In this document: piece after piece, positions 7,147 through 13,476 of the stretch | Layout: every line of letters starts with the position of its first letter | Numbering within the stretch: the first letter of the stretch is position 1 | Origin: Aquifex sp. | GTDB lineage: Bacteria > Aquificota > Aquificia > Aquificales > Aquificaceae | Direction: 5' to 3' | Assembly: GCA_015487405.1 (NCBI GenBank) | Contig: WFPV01000065.1 | Span: forward strand, 1 to 13,476 | DNA: 13,476 nucleotides | Translations under genes and position numbers: made by a program | The notes under the pieces: generated by a model | Told to the model about the DNA's origin: nothing | The model's input: the letters and a program-made list of their open reading frames with translations, nothing else | Database searches by the model: none

Positions 7147-8036
7147 TTCTCCTCAATCCCCCTTACACATAGAATATAGGGAATAAAGAATGAAGATTTT
7201 AGGTTTTCGGGTTCCAAAAGGCTCAGAATTGGAAGGTTTGTCATGAGTACATCTAAAAGCTCGTTGTTTTCTATTACCTTCCCTGCAAGGTACATAGCGG
7301 TAACTTCATTAACGGTTAGTATATTCCTTACTTCTATGAGGAAATCTTCGAGAAGAAGATTATCTTTTGTTTCTAAATAGTCCTTCATAGAGAAACTGAG
7401 AATGTTGTAAACCATGCTTGTGCCTGTATAGTATACGAAAATACTTTCGTGGTAATCCACATAAAGTATAGCAAAGGGTTTTCTTAAGTTGAACTCCAAT
7501 CCACCGTTTACTATTGCGGTTACTTCGAAGTCAACTATACCCAGCTCTAAACCTGCTTTTTCTATTATTTCTTTAAGCTTTTCATACACAAGCTTTCTAA
7601 CTATAACGAACGCAACTATACGGTGGTCCCCATCTTCACTGTCCCACATATAGTAGTCCGCTATACTTTCCTCCCTCAGGTTTTCTTTCTCTACTTGGAT
7701 AAAGGTTCTTATAGCTTCATTTAAGTCAGCTTTTGAAAGATTTGCAGGATACTTTTGTATCTTTAAAATGCCGTTCTTGGCCGTTATGCAGGTATGTGCT
7801 TTCTTTCCCTTTAGTTTATACTGTTGGACGTACTTTTTGAGAATAGCGATTTTCTCTTCCTCTGTTTTTCCCTCCCATATGTACTCAATGGGTTGAAATA
7901 CCGGTCTTTTTGCCGTATTCAGTTCAAGTATTCTGAGAACTTCAGAAGTGACGTATACAGAAAGAGCGGTTTTGGCACCCTTCCCTAAGGAGAATTCAGA
8001 AGGCCTTATATCTTTTATTTTTTCTAAAAGCTTCAC
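7143..8036 (-). CDS. PilM-like protein with degenerate actin-type ATPase fold
   Basis: A 297-residue soluble protein whose motif order matches PilM, the actin-like cytoplasmic ring protein of type IV pilus machines. A first strand pair SVYVTSEVLRILEL (26-39) is followed by an EAIRTFIQVEKENL helix (about 107-120), HRIVAFVIVRKLVYEKLKEI (138-157), AGLELGIVDFEVTAIVNG, a second phosphate-loop region FAILYVDYHES, and a C-terminal LAGKV. The nucleotide-binding residues look worn. The usual DIGSxxxK of phosphate-1 reads YVTSEVLR, losing the Asp and Gly, and phosphate-2 VDxG reads VDYH. ATP binding is therefore doubtful. The start is GTG, overlapping the ppsA stop by four bases, with GGGGGTGA as a good ribosome site 7 bases upstream. 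No alternative start exists without losing the first strand. The overlap with the PilN-like gene supports the assignment. GspL's cytoplasmic domain is the main alternative relative. Confidence 0.65.
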   Translation of the reverse strand: MKLLEKIKDIRPSEFSLGKGAKTALSVYVTSEVLRILELNTAKRPVFQPIEYIWEGKTEEEKIAILKKYVQQYKLKGKKAHTCITAKNGILKIQKYPANLSKADLNEAIRTFIQVEKENLREESIADYYMWDSEDGDHRIVAFVIVRKLVYEKLKEIIEKAGLELGIVDFEVTAIVNGGLEFNLRKPFAILYVDYHESIFVYYTGTSMVYNILSFSMKDYLETKDNLLLEDFLIEVRNILTVNEVTAMYLAGKVIENNELLDVLMTNLPILSLLEPENLKSSFFIPYILCVRGIEEK

Positions 8037-10606
8037 TCCTTAATCACCCCCAGTTTTTTTTCCATCTCCACTACGGCAAGCATAGTTTTTAGGACAGAGT
8101 CAGGGTTTAAAGATATGCTGTCAATTCCCTGCTCAACGAGGAACTGAGCAAACTCGGGAAAGTCCGAAGGAGCTTGACCACATATACCTACCTTCCTTCC
8201 GTATTCCTTGGCAGTTCTTATGAGCTGAGCTATGAACCTCTTTACTGCTTCGTTTCTCTCATCGTAGAGGTGTGCCACGAGCTCTGAGTCTCTATCAAGC
8301 CCGAGTGTGAGCTGGGTGAGGTCGTTAGAACCTATAGAAAATCCGTCAAATATTTCAGCATACCTATCCGCGAGGATTACGTTACTGGGGAGCTCAGCCA
8401 TGACGTAGACTTCCAAGCCATTTTCTCCCTTCTTTAGTCCGAACTCTTCCATAACTTCTAAAACTTTCTTTCCTTCCTCGGGAGTTCTGCAGAAGGGTAT
8501 CATCACCCTCGTGTTGGTCAGTCCCATCTTGTTCCTTACCCTGAGGATAGCTTTACACTCCATTCCGAAGGCTTCCTTAAAGATATCCGAGTAGTAACGG
8601 GAAGCTCCCCTCCATCCAAGCATGGGATTTTCTTCTTCGGGTTCAAAGAGTATTCCGCCTATGAGATTCGCATACTCGTTGGACTTGAAGTCTGAAAATC
8701 TCACTATGACAGGGTTCGGATAAAATGCTGCGGAAATCTTTGCTATTCCGTAGGATAGTTTCTTTACGTAGTAGGTAATCTTATCCTCGTAACCGAAGGT
8801 AAGGTTTTCTATGTCGTCTATTATTCTCTTTAAGTTCACTCTCAGCTTTTCTTTGCCTTTTGCGAGCTTGGCCTTTAGCCTCTCGTTAGCGTAGTGGTAG
8901 ATGAGTCTGAACTGGGTGTATCCCTTATCGTCAATGAGGTTTTCCTTCTTAAGGGTTTCGTAGAGCTCCTTTATGTCGTCGTAATGTATAAGTGCGAGAG
9001 GGTGTATCTTTATGTAGTTGGCTATTATAAATTCCTCTCTCGCAAGTCCTACTCCGTCGTTGGGAAGGGAGGCGTACTTGAAGGCGGTAGCGGGATTTCC
9101 TATGTTCATCATTATCTTCGTTCTTGGTCTGGGGAGGTTTTCAAGGTTTATCTCTTCTACCTCGTAGTCTATCTTTCCATCGTAGACGTATCCCGTTTCT
9201 CCTTCCGCACAGGATACGGTTATCTCCTGACCTGTCTTTATCTTCTCGGTAGCGTTTCCGGTTCCAACGATTGCAGGAATACCGAGCTCCCTCGCAACTA
9301 TAGCGGCGTGGGAGGTTCTTCCTCCCCTGTTGGTGACTATGGCGGAAGCCTTCTTCATTACGGGCTCCCAGTCGGGATCCGTTATATCCGTAACGAGAAT
9401 TTCTCCCTCTTGGAACTGTTCAGCTTCCTTTAAGTCAAAGAGGACTCTCGCCTTTCCTGTGGCTATCTTGTCCCCTACCGCTATTCCGCGAACGATAACT
9501 TTCTTCTTTCTTTCTTCCTCGGGAGTCTTTATCTTGTAAACCTTTATAACTTTTTCCTCTTTTCTGGAGTGAACGGTTTCTGGTCTTGCCTGAACTACGA
9601 AGAGTTCGTTCAGTATTCCGTCCTTAGCCCACTCTATGTCCATGGGCATCCACTTTCCTTTCTTCTGGGAGTAGTGGTCCTCTATCAGGATTCCCCACTT
9701 TGCGAGCTTCAAGATTTCTTCGTCTGTGAGGGCAAACTTCTTCTGTTCCTCCTTTGGAACGTTTACTATCTTTACCCTCTCGTCCCCCGCACCGTAAACC
9801 ATCTTCCTGTCCTTTCTTCCGAGTTTCTTCTCTATGATTGCGGAGTATCCCTTCAGGAGAGTGGGTTTGAAGACTATATACTCGTCCGGAGTAACTTCAC
9901 CTCTAACAAGAAGCTCTCCGAGCCCGTAAGTTGCGTTTATAACTATCACGTCCTTAAATCCCGTTTCGGTGTCCAGGGTAAACATAACCCCGCTCGCTCC
10001 GAGGTCGGAGCGAACCATCTTTTGAACGCCGACTGCGAGACCTACCTTGAAGTGGTCAAATCCGAACTTCTCTCTGTAGACTATTGCTCTGTCGGTAAAA
10101 AGTGAAGCAAAGCAGTTCTTAATGGCTACGAGCAGGTTTTCCGCTCCTACAACGTTTAGATAGGTCTCTTGCTGTCCCGCAAAGGAAGCCTCGGGGAGGT
10201 CTTCCGCCGTTGCGGAAGAACGGACGGCTACGTCAACGGCGTGTGTGTTATACTTCTCTGAAAGTTTCTGATAATACTCCTTTATTTGAGCCTCTAAATC
10301 GGGAGGGAACTCTCCCCCTTTAATAAGCTCTCTTACCTCATGTCCTCTTTTTTGTAAATCTTTAATATCGTCAACGTTCAGACCTTCAAGAATCTTCCTT
10401 ATCTTCTCTTTGAGATTGTTGTATTCAATGAAGTAGTAGTAGGCGTTTGAAGTAACGACGTATCCGTAAGGAACCTTTACTCCGAGTGGAGTGAGGTTTC
10501 TTATCATCTCTCCGAGGGAGGCGTTTTTTCCACCCGCTATGGGAATATCATCTATGGTTACCTCATCCAACCACAGAACTAAGGCTTTCGCCTTATCCTG
10601 AGACAT
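8033..10606 (-). CDS. ppsA: Phosphoenolpyruvate synthase
   Basis: Makes PEP from pyruvate and ATP, releasing AMP and phosphate; this is the gluconeogenic entry point for pyruvate in an autotroph. The 857 residues contain an N-terminal ATP-grasp domain (about 10-345; GGKNASLGEM and VAVRSSATAEDLPEASFAGQ), the swivelling phosphohistidine domain (about 370-475; GGRTSHAAIVARELGIPAIVG with catalytic His433) and a C-terminal PEP/pyruvate TIM barrel (about 495-850; FSDFKSNEYANLIGG, FSIGSNDLTQLTLGLDRD, GICGQAPSD with catalytic Cys809). The E. coli enzyme has 792 residues. Most of the extra length is a Lys/Glu-rich helical insertion around 545-600 at the start of the barrel. The ATG at 10606 is preferred over the adjacent GTG (10609) because AGGAGGG is better spaced for it. 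The gene overlaps glyS by 14 bases and pilM-like by 4, so it probably shares one transcript with them. Confidence 0.96.
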   Translation of the reverse strand: MSQDKAKALVLWLDEVTIDDIPIAGGKNASLGEMIRNLTPLGVKVPYGYVVTSNAYYYFIEYNNLKEKIRKILEGLNVDDIKDLQKRGHEVRELIKGGEFPPDLEAQIKEYYQKLSEKYNTHAVDVAVRSSATAEDLPEASFAGQQETYLNVVGAENLLVAIKNCFASLFTDRAIVYREKFGFDHFKVGLAVGVQKMVRSDLGASGVMFTLDTETGFKDVIVINATYGLGELLVRGEVTPDEYIVFKPTLLKGYSAIIEKKLGRKDRKMVYGAGDERVKIVNVPKEEQKKFALTDEEILKLAKWGILIEDHYSQKKGKWMPMDIEWAKDGILNELFVVQARPETVHSRKEEKVIKVYKIKTPEEERKKKVIVRGIAVGDKIATGKARVLFDLKEAEQFQEGEILVTDITDPDWEPVMKKASAIVTNRGGRTSHAAIVARELGIPAIVGTGNATEKIKTGQEITVSCAEGETGYVYDGKIDYEVEEINLENLPRPRTKIMMNIGNPATAFKYASLPNDGVGLAREEFIIANYIKIHPLALIHYDDIKELYETLKKENLIDDKGYTQFRLIYHYANERLKAKLAKGKEKLRVNLKRIIDDIENLTFGYEDKITYYVKKLSYGIAKISAAFYPNPVIVRFSDFKSNEYANLIGGILFEPEEENPMLGWRGASRYYSDIFKEAFGMECKAILRVRNKMGLTNTRVMIPFCRTPEEGKKVLEVMEEFGLKKGENGLEVYVMAELPSNVILADRYAEIFDGFSIGSNDLTQLTLGLDRDSELVAHLYDERNEAVKRFIAQLIRTAKEYGRKVGICGQAPSDFPEFAQFLVEQGIDSISLNPDSVLKTMLAVVEMEKKLGVIKE

Positions 10607-12599
10607 CACTACCCTCCTTTATAACAATTTCGTTAAAATCTCCAAACTTTCTAAAGAGGTCTTCAACCCTCTTAAGGAGAGCGAGGCGATTCCTCTTTAT
10701 ATTTTCTTCATCAGCTATTACCTTTACGTTATCAAAGAACTTATCTATGTATTCCTTTAGCTCCAAAAGTTCAAGGGGATTTCGTATTTCCTTCTTTTCA
10801 AACTCTTTAAGCTTTTCGTAGAGCTCCTTCTCTTCTGGAGCCTTAAGTAGCTCTTCCCTCACCTCCCTGTCTTCCCACCCTTTTGGAATAATTCTAATAA
10901 CCCTTTTGCCACTTTCAACGAGTTTCTGGAAGTCCTCACTCTTTGAAGCTGCGTGGAGTGCCTTAACCTTTTCAATCACCTCGTAGGGATGGAAGGGTGA
11001 GTAGACCTTAAGGATACTCCTCACTATATCTATGGGGTAATCCTCAAGGTAGCTTATCAGCCTCTGTTTTAAGAACTCTTCCAACTTTTCAAAGTGTTTG
11101 AACCCTCCGTATATATCCTTAAACTTCCTTAAATCTAAGCTTATTTTTTTCTCATCAAGAATCTTAAATATTCCGAAGGCACTCCTTCTGAGTCCGTAGG
11201 GGTCGGAGCTTCCCTTAGGGATTTCTCCGGCTTTAAAGAATGAGTAGAGGTTATCTATCTTGTCGCTAAGAGATAGAACCGTTCCTGTTAGCGTTTCCGG
11301 AACCTTGTCTTCTAAGCTCTTTGGCATATACTGCTCCCACAGAGCCTTTGCCACTTCCTCGTCGTAGCCCTGCTTCAGAGCGTAAACGTATCCCATGTAG
11401 CCCTGAAGCTCGTCAAGTTCTTTCACCATCTCAGTGAGGAGGTCAGCCTTTGAGAGTCTTACAGCCATTTTTACCTTTTCCCATTCACAGGGAAGGTGTT
11501 CACATATCCTCTTTGCTATTTCTTCCATCCGTTCAACCTTTTCAAGCATAGAGCCTATCTTTGGGTGGAATAGGACTTCCTTGAGCTTAGGAACAAGACT
11601 TTCTAAAGGCTTTTTTAGGTCTTCGTTATAAAAGAAGAGTGCATCTTCCAGGCGTGCCCTTAGGACCTTTTCGTATCCCTTCTTTATTTTCTCGTTTACT
11701 TTATTGTTACTTATTCCCACAAAGTAGTTTATAAGTTTCCCGTCCTTTTGAACGCAGAAAAACCTCTGGTGGTGTGCCGCCACCGTGATTATGACGAGCT
11801 CAGGGAGGACTAAATACTTCTCATCAAAGCTTCCGAGCACCCCGAAGGGGTATTCAACCAAGTTAGTAACTTCCTCTAAAAGTCCTTCCGGATAAATAGG
11901 TTTTCCGCCCACCTGTGCGGATAGCTCTTCCACCTGAGAGCGAATAATCTCCTTTCTCTCGTTTATATCGGGGATAACAAAGTTTTCCTTTAAAGATTTT
12001 AGATACCCTTCGGGTGAAGAAACCTTTATTTCCTTAGGAGCTAAAAACCTGTGTCCCCTCGTTTTATCCGAAGAGGTAAGCTCTCCGAACCGAAGCTCTA
12101 AGACTTCTCCATTAAGCAACGCAAGAATCCAGCGAACAGGTCTTGAAAAGGTTATGCGTTTTGAAGAAGTCCATCGCATCCTTTTGGGAAAGGGAACGGA
12201 GAGTAGTATATCTTCAAAACTTTCCTGGAGTTTTTCCACGGGGGATTTTTCCAGAACCTTCCTGACAATGGCTACGTATTCCCCCTTTCCCTTCGGAAGA
12301 ACCTTTACCTCTTCAAGGCTTGCGTTGTTCTTCCTTAAAAATCCTTCTAAAGCCTTAGTGGGATTTCCTTCCTCGTCGTAAGCCACGTTCTTTGGTGGTC
12401 CCCATACTATTTCTTCCATTTCTTTCCTTTCGTTTTCAAACGCCTCAAATATTAAGGTTAGTCTTCTCGGAGTTCCGTAAATGGTTACCTTCTTAGCCTT
12501 CAGAATTTCGTTGAACTTTTCCTTAAGGTAATCAAGTGCTGGGGAAATAACGGAAGCGGGGAGCTCCTCGGTGCCTATTTCAACGAGTAAGTTATTCAT
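10593..12599 (-). CDS. glyS: Glycyl-tRNA synthetase beta subunit
   Basis: Beta subunit of the bacterial two-subunit glycyl-tRNA synthetase, which charges tRNA-Gly; the beta chain recognises the tRNA while the alpha chain (GlyQ) carries the aminoacylation site. The 668 residues start with the family signature LLVEIGTEELPA. FPKRMRW (137-143), FSRPVRWILAL, TRGHRF, AAHHQRFF, the HD-like segment KADLLTEMVKELDELQGYMG, SDPYGLRR (465-472) and a C-terminal helical anticodon-binding region (about 560-660) follow in order. The length is close to the E. coli protein (689). glyQ is not in the window, whereas in many bacteria glyQ precedes glyS. The ATG follows the ParB-like stop by 21 bases without a recognisable Shine-Dalgarno; an AT-rich inverted repeat fills that gap. 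Confidence 0.97.
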   Translation of the reverse strand: MNNLLVEIGTEELPASVISPALDYLKEKFNEILKAKKVTIYGTPRRLTLIFEAFENERKEMEEIVWGPPKNVAYDEEGNPTKALEGFLRKNNASLEEVKVLPKGKGEYVAIVRKVLEKSPVEKLQESFEDILLSVPFPKRMRWTSSKRITFSRPVRWILALLNGEVLELRFGELTSSDKTRGHRFLAPKEIKVSSPEGYLKSLKENFVIPDINERKEIIRSQVEELSAQVGGKPIYPEGLLEEVTNLVEYPFGVLGSFDEKYLVLPELVIITVAAHHQRFFCVQKDGKLINYFVGISNNKVNEKIKKGYEKVLRARLEDALFFYNEDLKKPLESLVPKLKEVLFHPKIGSMLEKVERMEEIAKRICEHLPCEWEKVKMAVRLSKADLLTEMVKELDELQGYMGYVYALKQGYDEEVAKALWEQYMPKSLEDKVPETLTGTVLSLSDKIDNLYSFFKAGEIPKGSSDPYGLRRSAFGIFKILDEKKISLDLRKFKDIYGGFKHFEKLEEFLKQRLISYLEDYPIDIVRSILKVYSPFHPYEVIEKVKALHAASKSEDFQKLVESGKRVIRIIPKGWEDREVREELLKAPEEKELYEKLKEFEKKEIRNPLELLELKEYIDKFFDNVKVIADEENIKRNRLALLKRVEDLFRKFGDFNEIVIKEGSDVSG

Positions 12600-12600
12600 T

Positions 12601-12617
12601 TGCTTAAAATTTTAGCA
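12601..12617. repeat. Inverted repeat TGCTTAAAATTTTAGCA before glyS
   Basis: The 21-base gap between the ParB-like stop and the glyS ATG is almost wholly occupied by a palindrome: TGCT-T-AAAA against TTTTAGCA, symmetric except for one extra T. It could be an operator for the neighbouring ParB-fold protein or affect glyS translation initiation. As RNA the hairpin would be weak, and it lacks the GC stem of an intrinsic terminator. Function unknown; chance in AT-rich spacer DNA is possible. Confidence 0.4.
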
Positions 12618-12620
12618 CAC

Positions 12621-13403
12621 TCAGAACTCTTCCAATTCCTCTTCGGAGAAGGAAACCTTAGGTATAGCTTCCTTTATTTTCTCAAAGGCGGTATAAAAGT
12701 CGTCCTCCACTGTTCTTACCCTCTTTCCGTAAACAAGCTGGAAGGCTTTTGAGATTATTGCTTCCTTATGAAGCGCGTTCGTAAGACCGAGCTCCTGATA
12801 CTTTTCCTCCATAACTTCCCTAACGTCCCTAAGGACATTTGCCCTGTTTTCCCTCTCCCTCTCCGCCTCTTCCAAGGGCATCGCTAAGAACTCGTCCACT
12901 TTTTTCAGAACCCTCTCAAAGGCGTAAGCGGGAAACCGCTTCTCTCCGAACCTGTCCGTGATAAAACCAACTGTAAGGAAGTAGGGCTCTTCTACCTTAG
13001 TTTCAAGTTCTACTTCTTCCATTTCCGGATTTTCACTTCTATACTTCATAAAAATCTCGTAAGCCTGGTGAGCTTTGTCTTTTAGGTTCGGAGCTTTCTC
13101 AACGTTTAGAGAGATTATGTAGTCCTTTGTCTCGGGAGGAAGGATTATTGCAGGAACTTCGGATAATCCCAAGAGCTCCGCGGCTTTTAGTCTGTGTTGA
13201 CCGTTTATAACCTCGTAGTAATCCCCTTCTCCCTCAACCACGAGAATAGGGTCTACAAAACCGACTTTCTCTATGCTTGTCATAAGTCTCTTTATCAACG
13301 TTTCTGATAAGTCCCTCTGTATGCTCGGAATCTTTATTTTATTTACAGGCAATAAACCTATCTTTACCTCATAGCCCTTGAGGGGCTCTTTCAAAGTATA
13401 CAT
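12621..13403 (-). CDS. ParB/sulfiredoxin-fold N-terminal domain protein, function unknown
   Basis: A protein of about 260 residues with a ParB-type N-terminal domain: LLPVNKIKIPSIQRDLSE, a helix ending IEKVGFVDPILV, then YEVINGQHRLKAAELLG, the box that in ParB/Spo0J forms the nucleotide (CTP) pocket. Here it reads GQHR rather than the GERR typical of chromosomal ParB. The C-terminal part is charged and helical (many Glu, Lys, Arg). I see no clear ParB helix-turn-helix or dimerisation tail, and no parA nearby, so this is probably not the chromosome-partition ParB. A sequence-specific regulator or a CTP-switch protein is possible. The ATG at 13401-13403 begins just before the domain. A GTG at 13466 in the same frame would add 21 residues, and the frame stays open to the right window edge. 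Neither start has a Shine-Dalgarno, so the true start is uncertain. It lies directly upstream of glyS. Confidence 0.75.
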   Translation of the reverse strand: MYTLKEPLKGYEVKIGLLPVNKIKIPSIQRDLSETLIKRLMTSIEKVGFVDPILVVEGEGDYYEVINGQHRLKAAELLGLSEVPAIILPPETKDYIISLNVEKAPNLKDKAHQAYEIFMKYRSENPEMEEVELETKVEEPYFLTVGFITDRFGEKRFPAYAFERVLKKVDEFLAMPLEEAERERENRANVLRDVREVMEEKYQELGLTNALHKEAIISKAFQLVYGKRVRTVEDDFYTAFEKIKEAIPKVSFSEEELEEF

Positions 13404-13476
13404 ATTTATATATCTTATCAAGGATGAAGAGATATCGTGGATATTAAAGAGCTTTAGGTAGTTCACGAATGAGATG

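Noticed and set aside
8894..10105. Plus-strand open frames of about 180 codons inside ppsA
   Set aside because: Shadow frames opposite a strongly conserved enzyme gene; low-complexity composition with no recognisable motif or start signal.
12605..12624. CIRCE-like half site (TTAGCACACTC) near the glyS start
   Set aside because: The HrcA element is TTAGCACTC-N9-GAGTGCTAA; the half here has two extra bases and no partner half, and the gene is not a chaperone gene.

Overview
The window looks like chromosomal DNA from a hyperthermophilic bacterium of the Aquificales, close to Aquifex. The main evidence is an unusually long ClpB (1009 residues; from memory the Aquifex aeolicus protein is also about 1000), proteins rich in Lys, Glu and Ile, a tRNA with almost all-GC stems in otherwise moderate-GC DNA, and tightly overlapping genes. 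This is inference from the sequence, not a database match. Almost everything lies on the minus strand; the exceptions are a lipoprotein gene and an integrase remnant.

Left edge (1-522): the broken 3' part of a tyrosine recombinase gene on the plus strand ends 8 bases from the 3' end of a minus-strand tRNA-Pro(CGG). This is the usual layout at the edge of an element integrated in a tRNA gene, so an old island probably continues to the left of the window.

Stress and envelope block (581-4405): the disaggregase gene clpB is read leftwards from a clear sigma70-type promoter. Divergent from it is an OmpA/Pal-type lipoprotein gene. The ClpB has a coiled-coil insertion inside its N-terminal domain and a duplicated middle domain.

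Leftward gene string (13403 to 4402): a ParB-fold protein, glyS (glycyl-tRNA synthetase beta), ppsA (PEP synthase), a PilM-like protein, a PilN-like protein and a DUF255 thioredoxin-fold protein follow one another. glyS/ppsA overlap by 14 bases, and ppsA/pilM-like and pilM-like/pilN-like by 4 bases each, so at least these four look translationally coupled. The string thus mixes translation, gluconeogenic carbon metabolism and what appears to be an inner-membrane pilus or secretion platform pair lacking PilO, PilP and PilQ. The last gene converges on the lipoprotein gene with overlapping stop codons.

No CRISPR array, insertion sequence or rRNA was seen, and no stretch over 300 bases lacks a gene or gene remnant. 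The points most worth a second look are the orphan degenerate PilM/PilN pair locked to ppsA, the ClpB N-domain insertion that resembles its own middle domain, the Pal-like protein lacking the usual peptidoglycan-binding Asp, and the decayed integrase at tRNA-Pro.
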